Shown piece after piece: positions 32,701-47,000 of a DNA stretch of 64,000 nt. The DNA is taken from positions 1-64,000 of the forward strand of contig CAXARO010000184.1 in assembly GCA_963971305.1 (NCBI GenBank). Direction: 5' to 3'. The position numbers and the translations under genes were made by a program. The notes under the pieces are model-generated. The model did not search any database. It saw nothing but the letters and a program-made list of their open reading frames with translations, and was not told the DNA's origin. Source of the stretch: Arcuatula senhousia. Its lineage: Eukaryota; Mollusca; Bivalvia; Mytilida; Mytilidae. Each line of letters opens with the position of its first letter. Within the stretch, counting starts at the first letter, position 1.

Positions 32701-35700
32701 AATTTTCAAAAAAAAGGGGGGGCAAAAGTCAACTTTTTTATTTTTGACATCTGGTGACCTTTAATGACTGAAATAGGTTGGAATAGTAAAGGTAAAGTGG
32801 TTTGACCTTGAAAAAACCTTCAAGGTCATATCATGGCTAAATACAGTGATACGGTGTAAAAATCACAAAAATCCATGTCGCGACAACATTTTTTCACTTT
32901 TTCCAAATTTTTTTTCTGTGTTGGGTAGAGGGAACATAAACACACTATTTAAAGTAAAATGGGTACTGAAAAATGTTTCTCCTTGTTGGACTTATTTCGC
33001 AATCCAAAAATGTTAATTTTTCGCAAATCAACAATTGATGACCTTGACCTTTGACCTTGACCTTATTTTGGTCCTTAGGGGTCACTGACTCTGTATACCA
33101 AGTTTCATTGAAATATCTCAAGATTTGTTGATTTTAGAATTTTATACTAAAAAAGTCAAAGTTTCAAGGGAAATAACTCCTATATTATTGAATATATCAA
33201 TATAAAAAATAGTAGTTTGACAACACGATGAGTTACTCTACCTGTTTCAAAAGGATTGAATTTGATACCTGTTATGGCTTAGGAGGAGATAGAGCAACAA
33301 ACTTTACAGTGAAAGGGGAGATAATTCTTATACGCGAAAGGGTACGGTACCCAAGTGTTTTTTCTGAGACGACAAACCTTGACCGATAAAGTATACCAAC
33401 TTTCATTGCGACATGTCGCGTACTTCTACAAGTTGATTTTTGGCGGAAGAAAAAAAATAATAATAATCAGAAGAAATACAATAAGGTCTTCCCTTGGAAA
33501 GGGAAAGACCTTAAAAAAGAGGGCAGATTGGACTTTTTCTATGCTTTTAGGGTTGATATCATCTAATTATGGTCAAATAAGGTGTATTTATCCAAAAATA
33601 ACATTTTTTGGTCAAAAATGGCAAATTTCCAAATTTTCAAAAAAAAGGGGGGGCAAAAGTCAACTTTTTTATTTTTGACATCTGGTGACCTTTAATGACT
33701 GAAATAGGTTGGAATAGTAAAGGTAAAGTGGTTTGACCTTGAAAAAACCTTCAAGGTCATATCATGGCTAAATACAGTGATACGGTGTAAAAATCACAAA
33801 AATCCATGTCGCGACAACATTTTTTCACTTTTTCCAAATTTTTTTTCTGTGTTGGGTAGAGGGAACATAAACACACTATTTAAAGTAAAATGGGTACTGA
33901 AAAATGTTTCTCCTTGTTGGACTTATTTCGCAATCCAAAAATGTTAATTTTTCGCAAATCAACAATTGATGACCTTGACCTTTGACCTTGACCTTATTTT
34001 GGTCCTTAGGGGTCACTGACTCTGTATACCAAGTTTCATTGAAATATCTCAAGATTTGTTGATTTTAGAATTTTATACTAAAAAAGTCAAAGTTTCAAGG
34101 GAAATAACTCCTATATTATTGAATATATCAATATAAAAAATAGTAGTTTGACAACACGATGAGTTACTCTACCTGTTTCAAAAGGATTGAATTTGATACC
34201 TGTTATGGCTTAGGAGGAGATAGAGCAACAAACTTTACAGTGAAAGGGGAGATAATTCTTATACGCGAAAGGGTACGGTACCCAAGTGTTTTTTCTGAGA
34301 CGACAAACCTTGACCGATAAAGTATACCAACTTTCATTGCGACATGTCGCGTACTTCTACAAGTTGATTTTTGGCGGAAGAAAAAAAATAATAATAATCA
34401 GAAGAAATACAATAAGGTCTTCCCTTGGAAAGGGAAAGACCTTAAAAAAGAGGGCAGATTGGACTTTTTCTATGCTTTTAGGGTTGATATCATCTAATTA
34501 TGGTCAAATAAGGTGTATTTATCCAAAAATAACATTTTTTGGTCAAAAATGGCAAATTTCCAAATTTTCAAAAAAAAGGGGGGGGCAAAAGTCAACTTTT
34601 TTATTTTTGACATCTGGTGACCTTTAATGACTGAAATAGGTTGGAATAGTAAAGGTAAAGTGGTTTGACCTTGAAAAAACCTTCAAGGTCATATCATGGC
34701 TAAATACAGTGATACGGTGTAAAAATCACAAAAATCCATGTCGCGACAACATTTTTTCACTTTTTCCAAATTTTTTTTCTGTGTTGGGTAGAGGGAACAT
34801 AAACACACTATTTAAAGTAAAATGGGTACTGAAAAATGTTTCTCCTTGTTGGACTTATTTCGCAATCCAAAAATGTTAATTTTTCGCAAATCAACAATTG
34901 ATGACCTTGACCTTTGACCTTGACCTTATTTTGGTCCTTAGGGGTCACTGACTCTGTATACCAAGTTTCATTGAAATATCTCAAGATTTGTTGATTTTAG
35001 AATTTTATACTAAAAAAGTCAAAGTTTCAAGGGAAATAACTCCTATATTATTGAATATATCAATATAAAAAATAGTAGTTTGACAACACGATGAGTTACT
35101 CTACCTGTTTCAAAAGGATTGAATTTGATACCTGTTATGGCTTAGGAGGAGATAGAGCAACAAACTTTACAGTGAAAGGGGAGATAATTCTTATACGCGA
35201 AAGGGTACGGTACCCAAGTGTTTTTTCTGAGACGACAAACCTTGACCGATAAAGTATACCAACTTTCATTGCGACATGTCGCGTACTTCTACAAGTTGAT
35301 TTTTGGCGGAAGAAAAAAAATAATAATAATCAGAAGAAATACAATAAGGTCTTCCCTTGGAAAGGGAAAGACCTTAAAAAAGAGGGCAGATTGGACTTTT
35401 TCTATGCTTTTAGGGTTGATATCATCTAATTATGGTCAAATAAGGTGTATTTATCCAAAAATAACATTTTTTGGTCAAAAATGGCAAATTTCCAAATTTT
35501 CAAAAAAAAGGGGGGGCAAAAGTCAACTTTTTTATTTTTGACATCTGGTGACCTTTAATGACTGAAATAGGTTGGAATAGTAAAGGTAAAGTGGTTTGAC
35601 CTTGAAAAAACCTTCAAGGTCATATCATGGCTAAATACAGTGATACGGTGTAAAAATCACAAAAATCCATGTCGCGACAACATTTTTTCACTTTTTCCAA

Positions 35701-38700
35701 ATTTTTTTTCTGTGTTGGGTAGAGGGAACATAAACACACTATTTAAAGTAAAATGGGTACTGAAAAATGTTTCTCCTTGTTGGACTTATTTCGCAATCCA
35801 AAAATGTTAATTTTTCGCAAATCAACAATTGATGACCTTGACCTTTGACCTTGACCTTATTTTGGTCCTTAGGGGTCACTGACTCTGTATACCAAGTTTC
35901 ATTGAAATATCTCAAGATTTGTTGATTTTAGAATTTTATACTAAAAAAGTCAAAGTTTCAAGGGAAATAACTCCTATATTATTGAATATATCAATATAAA
36001 AAATAGTAGTTTGACAACACGATGAGTTACTCTACCTGTTTCAAAAGGATTGAATTTGATACCTGTTATGGCTTAGGAGGAGATAGAGCAACAAACTTTA
36101 CAGTGAAAGGGGAGATAATTCTTATACGCGAAAGGGTACGGTACCCAAGTGTTTTTTCTGAGACGACAAACCTTGACCGATAAAGTATACCAACTTTCAT
36201 TGCGACATGTCGCGTACTTCTACAAGTTGATTTTTGGCGGAAGAAAAAAAATAATAATAATCAGAAGAAATACAATAAGGTCTTCCCTTGGAAAGGGAAA
36301 GACCTTAAAAAAGAGGGCAGATTGGACTTTTTCTATGCTTTTAGGGTTGATATCATCTAATTATGGTCAAATAAGGTGTATTTATCCAAAAATAACATTT
36401 TTTGGTCAAAAATGGCAAATTTCCAAATTTTCAAAAAAAAGGGGGGGCAAAAGTCAACTTTTTTATTTTTGACATCTGGTGACCTTTAATGACTGAAATA
36501 GGTTGGAATAGTAAAGGTAAAGTGGTTTGACCTTGAAAAAACCTTCAAGGTCATATCATGGCTAAATACAGTGATACGGTGTAAAAATCACAAAAATCCA
36601 TGTCGCGACAACATTTTTTCACTTTTTCCAAATTTTTTTTCTGTGTTGGGTAGAGGGAACATAAACACACTATTTAAAGTAAAATGGGTACTGAAAAATG
36701 TTTCTCCTTGTTGGACTTATTTCGCAATCCAAAAATGTTAATTTTTCGCAAATCAACAATTGATGACCTTGACCTTTGACCTTGACCTTATTTTGGTCCT
36801 TAGGGGTCACTGACTCTGTATACCAAGTTTCATTGAAATATCTCAAGATTTGTTGATTTTAGAATTTTATACTAAAAAAGTCAAAGTTTCAAGGGAAATA
36901 ACTCCTATATTATTGAATATATCAATATAAAAAATAGTAGTTTGACAACACGATGAGTTACTCTACCTGTTTCAAAAGGATTGAATTTGATACCTGTTAT
37001 GGCTTAGGAGGAGATAGAGCAACAAACTTTACAGTGAAAGGGGAGATAATTCTTATACGCGAAAGGGTACGGTACCCAAGTGTTTTTTCTGAGACGACAA
37101 ACCTTGACCGATAAAGTATACCAACTTTCATTGCGACATGTCGCGTACTTCTACAAGTTGATTTTTGGCGGAAGAAAAAAAATAATAATAATCAGAAGAA
37201 ATACAATAAGGTCTTCCCTTGGAAAGGGAAAGACCTTAAAAAAGAGGGCAGATTGGACTTTTTCTATGCTTTTAGGGTTGATATCATCTAATTATGGTCA
37301 AATAAGGTGTATTTATCCAAAAATAACATTTTTTGGTCAAAAATGGCAAATTTCCAAATTTTCAAAAAAAAGGGGGGGCAAAAGTCAACTTTTTTATTTT
37401 TGACATCTGGTGACCTTTAATGACTGAAATAGGTTGGAATAGTAAAGGTAAAGTGGTTTGACCTTGAAAAAACCTTCAAGGTCATATCATGGCTAAATAC
37501 AGTGATACGGTGTAAAAATCACAAAAATCCATGTCGCGACAACATTTTTTCACTTTTTCCAAATTTTTTTTCTGTGTTGGGTAGAGGGAACATAAACACA
37601 CTATTTAAAGTAAAATGGGTACTGAAAAATGTTTCTCCTTGTTGGACTTATTTCGCAATCCAAAAATGTTAATTTTTCGCAAATCAACAATTGATGACCT
37701 TGACCTTTGACCTTGACCTTATTTTGGTCCTTAGGGGTCACTGACTCTGTATACCAAGTTTCATTGAAATATCTCAAGATTTGTTGATTTTAGAATTTTA
37801 TACTAAAAAAGTCAAAGTTTCAAGGGAAATAACTCCTATATTATTGAATATATCAATATAGAAAATAGTAGTTTGACAACACGATGAGTTACTCTACCTG
37901 TTTCAAAAGGATTGAATTTGATACCTGTTATGGCTTAGGAGGAGATAGAGCAACAAACTTTACAGTGAAAGGGGAGATAATTCTTATACGCGAAAGGGTA
38001 CGGTACCCAAGTGTTTTTTCTGAGACGACAAACCTTGACCGATAAAGTATACCAACTTTCATTGCGACATGTCGCGTACTTCTACAAGTTGATTTTTGGC
38101 GGAAGAAAAAAAAAAATAATAATCAGAAGAAATACAATAAGGTCTTCCCTTGGAAAGGGAAAGACCTTAAAAAAGAGGGCAGATTGGACTTTTTCTATGC
38201 TTTTAGGGTTGATATCATCTAATTATGGTCAAATAAGGTGTATTTATCCAAAAATAACATTTTTTGGTCAAAAATGGCAAATTTCCAAATTTTCAAAAAA
38301 AAGGGGGGGCAAAAGTCAACTTTTTTATTTTTGACATCTGGTGACCTTTAATGACTGAAATAGGTTGGAATAGTAAAGGTAAAGTGGTTTGACCTTGAAA
38401 AAACCTTCAAGGTCATATCATGGCTAAATACAGTGATACGGTGTAAAAATCACAAAAATCCATGTCGCGACAACATTTTTTCACTTTTTCCAAATTTTTT
38501 TTCTGTGTTGGGTAGAGGGAACATAAACACACTATTTAAAGTAAAATGGGTACTGAAAAATGTTTCTCCTTGTTGGACTTATTTCGCAATCCAAAAATGT
38601 TAATTTTTCGCAAATCAACAATTGATGACCTTGACCTTTGACCTTGACCTTATTTTGGTCCTTAGGGGTCACTGACTCTGTATACCAAGTTTCATTGAAA

Positions 38701-40961
38701 TATCTCAAGATTTGTTGATTTTAGAATTTTATACTAAAAAAGTCAAAGTTTCAAGGGAAATAACTCCTATATTATTGAATATATCAATATAAAAAATAGT
38801 AGTTTGACAACACGATGAGTTACTCTACCTGTTTCAAAAGGATTGAATTTGATACCTGTTATGGCTTAGGAGGAGATAGAGCAACAAACTTTACAGTGAA
38901 AGGGGAGATAATTCTTATACGCGAAAGGGTACGGTACCCAAGTGTTTTTTCTGAGACGACAAACCTTGACCGATAAAGTATACCAACTTTCATTGCGACA
39001 TGTCGCGTACTTCTACAAGTTGATTTTTGGCGGAAGAAAAAAAATAATAATAATCAGAAGAAATACAATAAGGTCTTCCCTTGGAAAGGGAAAGACCTTA
39101 AAAAAGAGGGCAGATTGGACTTTTTTTTTGCTTTTAGGGTTGATATCATCTAATTATGGTCAAATAAGGTGTATTTATCCAAAAATAACATTTTTTGGTC
39201 AAAAATGGCAAATTTCCAAATTTTCAAAAAAAAGGGGGGGCAAAAGTCAACTTTTTTATTTTTGACATCTGGTGACCTTTAATGACTGAAATAGGTTGGA
39301 ATAGTAAAGGTAAAGTGGTTTGACCTTGAAAAAACCTTCAAGGTCATATCATGGCTAAATACAGTGATACGGTGTAAAAATCACAAAAATCCATGTCGCG
39401 ACAACATTTTTTCACTTTTTCCAAATTTTTTTTCTGTGTTGGGTAGAGGGAACATAAACACACTATTTAAAGTAAAATGGGTACTGAAAAATGTTTCTCC
39501 TTGTTGGACTTATTTCGCAATCCAAAAATGTTAATTTTTCGCAAATCAACAATTGATGACCTTGACCTTTGACCTTGACCTTATTTTGGTCCTTAGGGGT
39601 CACTGACTCTGTATACCAAGTTTCATTGAAATATCTCAAGATTTGTTGATTTTAGAATTTTATACTAAAAAAGTCAAAGTTTCAAGGGAAATAACTCCTA
39701 TATTATTGAATATATCAATATAAAAAATAGTAGTTTGACAACACGATGAGTTACTCTACCTGTTTCAAAAGGATTGAATTTGATACCTGTTATGGCTTAG
39801 GAGGAGATAGAGCAACAAACTTTACAGTGAAAGGGGAGATAATTCTTATACGCGAAAGGGTACGGTACCCAAGTGTTTTTTCTGAGACGACAAACCTTGA
39901 CCGATAAAGTATACCAACTTTCATTGCGACATGTCGCGTACTTCTACAAGTTGATTTTTGGCGGAAGAAAAAAAATAATAATAATCAGAAGAAATACAAT
40001 AAGGTCTTCCCTTGGAAAGGGAAAGACCTTAAAAAAGAGGGCAGATTGGACTTTTTCTATGCTTTTAGGGTTGATATCATCTAATTATGGTCAAATAAGG
40101 TGTATTTATCCAAAAATAACATTTTTTGGTCAAAAATGGCAAATTTCCAAATTTTCAAAAAAAAGGGGGGGCAAAAGTCAACTTTTTTATTTTTGACATC
40201 TGGTGACCTTTAATGACTGAAATAGGTTGGAATAGTAAAGGTAAAGTGGTTTGACCTTGAAAAAACCTTCAAGGTCATATCATGGCTAAATACAGTGATA
40301 CGGTGTAAAAATCACAAAAATCCATGTCGCGACAACATTTTTTCACTTTTTCCAAATTTTTTTTCTGTGTTGGGTAGAGGGAACATAAACACACTATTTA
40401 AAGTAAAATGGGTACTGAAAAATGTTTCTCCTTGTTGGACTTATTTCGCAATCCAAAAATGTTAATTTTTCGCAAATCAACAATTGATGACCTTGACCTT
40501 TGACCTTGACCTTATTTTGGTCCTTAGGGGTCACTGACTCTGTATACCAAGTTTCATTGAAATATCTCAAGATTTGTTGATTTTAGAATTTTATACTAAA
40601 AAAGTCAAAGTTTCAAGGGAAATAACTCCTATATTATTGAATATATCAATATAAAAAATAGTAGTTTGACAACACGATGAGTTACTCTGCCTGTTTCAAA
40701 AGGATTGAATTTGATACCTGTTATGGCTTAGGAGGAGATAGAGCAACAAACTTTACAGTGAAAGGGGAGATAATTCTTATACGCGAAAGGGTACGGTACC
40801 CAAGTGTTTTTTCTGAGACGACAAACCTTGACCGATAAAGTATACCAACTTTCATTGCGACATGTCGCGTACTTCTACAAGTTGATTTTTGGCGGAAGAA
40901 AAAAAATAATAATAATCAGAAGAAATACAATAAGGTCTTCCCTTGGAAAGGGAAAGACCTT
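29739..40961 (+). repeat. Subfamily A tandem array, second part
   Basis: It opens with the missing end of the A unit interrupted at 22,098: AATCAGAAGAAATACAAT and hairpin 29,760-29,789. Twelve complete units follow, with marker GTG at 30,562, 31,493, 32,424, 33,355, 34,286, 35,218, 36,149, 37,080, 38,011, 38,942, 39,873 and 40,804. The spacing is 931 bp except one of 932 (an extra G near 34,570). All carry the TTCGCAATCC/GTTAATTTTT state found at the right of the first A block, as expected if the two blocks were once continuous. Confidence 0.96.
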
Positions 40962-41018
40962 AATAATAATAATCAGAAGAAATACAATAAGGTCTTCCCT
41001 TGGAAAGGGAAAGACCTT
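40907..41018 (+). repeat. A/B junction with a duplicated right end
   Basis: The AAT tract, CAGAAGAAATACAAT and terminal hairpin occur twice in a row: hairpins at 40,932-40,961 and 40,989-41,018. Left of the pair the units are A (TTTTTCTATGC); right of it they are B (TTTTTGGGTGC). The subfamily change thus falls exactly on the hairpin, not at a random point in the unit. Confidence 0.85.
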
Positions 41019-44000
41019 AAAAAAGAGGGCAGATTGGACTTTTTGGGTGCTTTTAGGGTGGATATCATCTAATTATGGTCAAATAAGGTGTATTTACCCA
41101 AAAATAACATTTTTTGGTCAAAAATGGCAAATTTCCAATTTTTCAAAAAAAGGGGGCGTGGCATGTCAACTTCCTTATTTCTGACATTTGAACAGTTTTA
41201 ATCATTGAAACTGGTTGGAATAGTGAAAGTAAGTTGATTTGACCTTGAAAAATGTTTCAAGGTCATACAATTACTTAGTACAGTGATATGGTCTAATTTT
41301 CACAAAAATCCATGTCGCGACACCATTTTTTCACTTTTTTCCAAATTTTTTTTTGCGTTCAGCTGAGAAGACAATATCACATCATGTCATGCAAAAAAAT
41401 TTGAAAAAAAGCCTAGATTTTGTTTGAGTTATTTCGCAATGAAAAAAGGCTCATTTTATGAAAATTTACATATGATGACCTTGACCTTTGACCTTGACCT
41501 CATTTTGGTCCTTAGGGGTCACTGACCTGGTATACCAAGTTTCATTGAAATATCTTAAGATTTGTTGATTTTATAATTTTATACTAAAAAAGTCAAAGTT
41601 TCAAGGGGAATAACTCCTATATTATTGAATATATCAATATAAAAATAGTTGTGGCACAACACCAAGAGTTACTCTACCTGTTTCAAAAGGATTGAACTTG
41701 ATACCTGTTATGGCTTAGGAGGAGATAGAGCAACAAACTTTACAGTGAAAAGGGAGATAATTCTTATACGCGAAAGGGTACGGTACCCAAGTGTTTTTTC
41801 TGAGACGACAAACCTTGACCGATAAAGTATACCAACTTTCATTGCGACATGTCGCGTACTTCTACAAGTTGATTTTTGGCGGAAGAAAAAAAAAAAAAAT
41901 AATAATAATCAGAAGAAATACAATAAGGTCTTCCCTTGGAAAGGGAAAGACCTTAAAAAAGAGGGCAGATTGGACTTTTTGGGTGCTTTTAGGGTGGATA
42001 TCATCTAATTATGGTCAAATAAGGTGTATTTACCCAAAAATAACATTTTTTGGTCAAAAATGGCAAATTTCCAATTTTTCAAAAAAAGGGGGCGTGGCAT
42101 GTCAACTTCCTTATTTCTGACATTTGAACAGTTTTAATCATTGACTGGTTGGAATAGTGAAAGTAAGTTGATTTGACCTTGAAAAATGTTTCAAGGTCAT
42201 ACAATTACTTAGTACAGTGATATGGTCTAATTTTCACAAAAATCCATGTCGCGACACCATTTTTTCACTTTTTTCCAAATTTTTTTTTGCGTTCAGCTGA
42301 GAAGACAATATCACATCATGTCATGCAAAAAAATTTGAAAAAAAGCCTAGATTTTGTTTGAGTTATTTCGCAATGAAAAAAGGCTCATTTTATGAAAATT
42401 TACATATGATGACCTTGACCTTTGACCTTGACCTCATTTTGGTCCTTAGGGGTCACTGACCTGGTATACCAAGTTTCATTGAAATATCTTAAGATTTGTT
42501 GATTTTATAATTTTATACTAAAAAAGTCAAAGTTTCAAGGGGAATAACTCCTATATTATTGAATATATCAATATAAAAATAGTTGTGGCACAACACCAAG
42601 AGTTACTCTACCTGTTTCAAAAGGATTGAACTTGATACCTGTTATGGCTTAGGAGGAGATAGAGCAACAAACTTTACAGTGAAAAGGGAGATAATTCTTA
42701 TACGCGAAAGGGTACAGTACCCAACTGTTTTTTCTGAGACGACAAACCTTGACCGATAAAGTATACCAACTTTCATTGCGACATGTCGCGTACTTCTACA
42801 AGTTGATTTTTGGCGGAAGAAAAAAAAAAATAATAATAATAATCAGAAGAAATACAATAAGGTCTTCCCTTGGAAAGGGAAAGACCTTAAAAAAGAGGGC
42901 AGATTGGACTTTTTGGGTGCTTTTAGGGTGGATATCATCTAATTATGGTCAAATAAGGTGTATTTACCCAAAAATAACATTTTTTGGTCAAAAATGGCAA
43001 ATTTCCAATTTTTCAAAAAAAGGGGGCGTGGCATGTCAACTTCCTTATTTCTGACATTTGAACAGTTTTAATCATTGAAACTGGTTGGAATAGTGAAAGT
43101 AAGTTGATTTGACCTTGAAAAATGTTTCAAGGTCATACAATTACTTAGTACAGTGATATGGTCTAATTTTCACAAAAATCCATGTCGCGACACCATTTTT
43201 TCACTTTTTTCCAAATTTTTTTTTGCGTTCAGCTGAGAAGACAATATCACATCATGTCATGCAAAAAAATTTGAAAAAAAGCCTAGATTTTGTTTGAGTT
43301 ATTTCGCAATGAAAAAAGGCTCATTTTATGAAAATTTACATATGATGACCTTGACCTTTGACCTTGACCTCATTTTGGTCCTTAGGGGTCACTGACCTGG
43401 TATACCAAGTTTCATTGAAATATCTTAAGATTTGTTGATTTTATAATTTTATACTAAAAAAGTCAAAGTTTCAAGGGGAATAACTCCTATATTATTGAAT
43501 ATATCAATATAAAAATAGTTGTGGCACAACACCAAGAGTTACTCTACCTGTTTCAAAAGGATTGAACTTGATACCTGTTATGGCTTAGGAGGAGATAGAG
43601 CAACAAACTTTACAGTGAAAAGGGAGATAATTCTTATACGCGAAAGGGTACGGTACCCAAGTGTTTTTTCTGAGACGACAAACCTTGACCGATAAAGTAT
43701 ACCAACTTTCATTGCGACATGTCGCGTACTTCTACAAGTTGATTTTTGGCGGAAGAAAAAAAAAAATAATAATAATAATCAGAAGAAATACAATAAGGTC
43801 TTCCCTTGGAAAGGGAAAGACCTTAAAAAAGAGGGCAGATTGGACTTTTTGGGTGCTTTTAGGGTGGATATCATCTAATTATGGTCAAATAAGGTGTATT
43901 TACCCAAAAATAACATTTTTTGGTCAAAAATGGCAAATTTCCAATTTTTCAAAAAAAGGGGGCGTGGCATGTCAACTTCCTTATTTCTGACATTTGAACA

Positions 44001-47000
44001 GTTTTAATCATTGACTGGTTGGAATAGTGAAAGTAAGTTGATTTGACCTTGAAAAATGTTTCAAGGTCATACAATTACTTAGTACAGTGATATGGTCTAA
44101 TTTTCACAAAAATCCATGTCGCGACACCATTTTTTCACTTTTTTCCAAATTTTTTTTTGCGTTCAGCTGAGAAGACAATATCACATCATGTCATGCAAAA
44201 AAATTTGAAAAAAAGCCTAGATTTTGTTTGAGTTATTTCGCAATGAAAAAAGGCTCATTTTATGAAAATTTACATATGATGACCTTGACCTTTGACCTTG
44301 ACCTCATTTTGGTCCTTAGGGGTCACTGACCTGGTATACCAAGTTTCATTGAAATATCTTAAGATTTGTTGATTTTATAATTTTATACTAAAAAAGTCAA
44401 AGTTTCAAGGGGAATAACTCCTATATTATTGAATATATCAATATAAAAATAGTTGTGGCACAACACCAAGAGTTACTCTACCTGTTTCAAAAGGATTGAA
44501 CTTGATACCTGTTATGGCTTAGGAGGAGATAGAGCAACAAACTTTACAGTGAAAAGGGAGATAATTCTTATACGCGAAAGGGTACGGTACCCAAGTGTTT
44601 TTTCTGAGACGACAAACCTTGACCGATAAAGTATACCAACTTTCATTGCGACATGTCGCGTACTTCTACAAGTTGATTTTTGGCGGAAGAAAAAAAAAAA
44701 TAATAATAATAATCAGAAGAAATACAATAAGGTCTTCCCTTGGAAAGGGAAAGACCTTAAAAAAGAGGGCAGATTGGACTTTTTGGGTGCTTTTAGGGTG
44801 GATATCATCTAATTATGGTCAAATAAGGTGTATTTACCCAAAAATAACATTTTTTGGTCAAAAATGGCAAATTTCCAATTTTTCAAAAAAAGGGGGCGTG
44901 GCATGTCAACTTCCTTATTTCTGACATTTGAACAGTTTTAATCATTGAAACTGGTTGGAATAGTGAAAGTAAGTTGATTTGACCTTGAAAAATGTTTCAA
45001 GGTCATACAATTACTTAGTACAGTGATATGGTCTAATTTTCACAAAAATCCATGTCGCGACACCATTTTTTCACTTTTTTCCAAATTTTTTTTTGCGTTC
45101 AGCTGAGAAGACAATATCACATCATGTCATGCAAAAAAATTTGAAAAAAAGCCTAGATTTTGTTTGAGTTATTTCGCAATGAAAAAAGGCTCATTTTATG
45201 AAAATTTACATATGATGACCTTGACCTTTGACCTTGACCTCATTTTGGTCCTTAGGGGTCACTGACCTGGTATACCAAGTTTCATTGAAATATCTTAAGA
45301 TTTGTTGATTTTATAATTTTATACTAAAAAAGTCAAAGTTTCAAGGGGAATAACTCCTATATTATTGAATATATCAATATAAAAATAGTTGTGGCACAAC
45401 ACCAAGAGTTACTCTACCTGTTTCAAAAGGATTGAACTTGATACCTGTTATGGCTTAGGAGGAGATAGAGCAACAAACTTTACAGTGAAAAGGGAGATAA
45501 TTCTTATACGCGAAAGGGTACGGTACCCAAGTGTTTTTTCTGAGACGACAAACCTTGACCGATAAAGTATACCAACTTTCATTGCGACATGTCGCGTACT
45601 TCTACAAGTTGATTTTTGGCGGAAGAAAAAAAAAATAATAATAATAATCAGAAGAAATACAATAAGGTCTTCCCTTGGAAAGGGAAAGACCTTAAAAAAG
45701 AGGGCAGATTGGACTTTTTGGGTGCTTTTAGGGTGGATATCATCTAATTATGGTCAAATAAGGTGTATTTACCCAAAAATAACATTTTTTGGTCAAAAAT
45801 GGCAAATTTCCAATTTTTCAAAAAAAGGGGGCGTGGCATGTCAACTTCCTTATTTCTGACATTTGAACAGTTTTAATCATTGAAACTGGTTGGAATAGTG
45901 AAAGTAAGTTGATTTGACCTTGAAAAATGTTTCAAGGTCATACAATTACTTAGTACAGTGATATGGTCTAATTTTCACAAAAATCCATGTCGCGACACCA
46001 TTTTTTCACTTTTTTCCAAATTTTTTTTTGCGTTCAGCTGAGAAGACAATATCACATCATGTCATGCAAAAAAATTTGAAAAAAGCCTAGATTTTGTTTG
46101 AGTTATTTCGCAATGAAAAAAGGCTCATTTTATGAAAATTTACATATGATGACCTTGACCTTTGACCTTGACCTCATTTTGGTCCTTAGGGGTCACTGAC
46201 CTGGTATACCAAGTTTCATTGAAATATCTTAAGATTTGTTGATTTTATAATTTAATACTAAAAAAGTCAAAGTTTCAAGGGGAATAACTCCTATATTATT
46301 GAATATATCAATATAAAAATAGTTGTGGCACAACACCAAGAGTTACTCTACCTGTTTCAAAAGGATTGAACTTGATACCTGTTACGGCTTAGGAGGAGAT
46401 AGAGCAACAAACTTTACAGTGAAAAGGGAGATAATTCTTATACGCGAAAGGGTACGGTACCCAAGTGTTTTTTCTGAGACGACAAACCTTGACCGATAAA
46501 GTATACCAACTTTCATTGCGACATGTCGCGTACTTCTACAAGTTGATTTTTGGCGGAAGAAAAAAAAAAAATAATAATAATAATCAGAAGAAATACAATA
46601 AGGTCTTCCCTTGGAAAGGGAAAGACCTTAAAAAAGAGGGCAGATTGGACTTTTTGGGTGCTTTTAGGGTGGATATCATCTAATTATGGTCAAATAAGGT
46701 GTATTTACCCAAAAATAACATTTTTTGGTCAAAAATGGCAAATTTCCAATTTTTCAAAAAAAGGGGGCGTGGCATGTCAACTTCCTTATTTCTGACATTT
46801 GAACAGTTTTAATCATTGAAACTGGTTGGAATAGTGAAAGTAAGTTGATTTGACCTTGAAAAATGTTTCAAGGTCATACAATTACTTAGTACAGTGATAT
46901 GGTCTAATTTTCACAAAAATCCATGTCGCGACACCATTTTTTCACTTTTTTCCAAATTTTTTTTTGCGTTCAGCTGAGAAGACAATATCACATCATGTCA

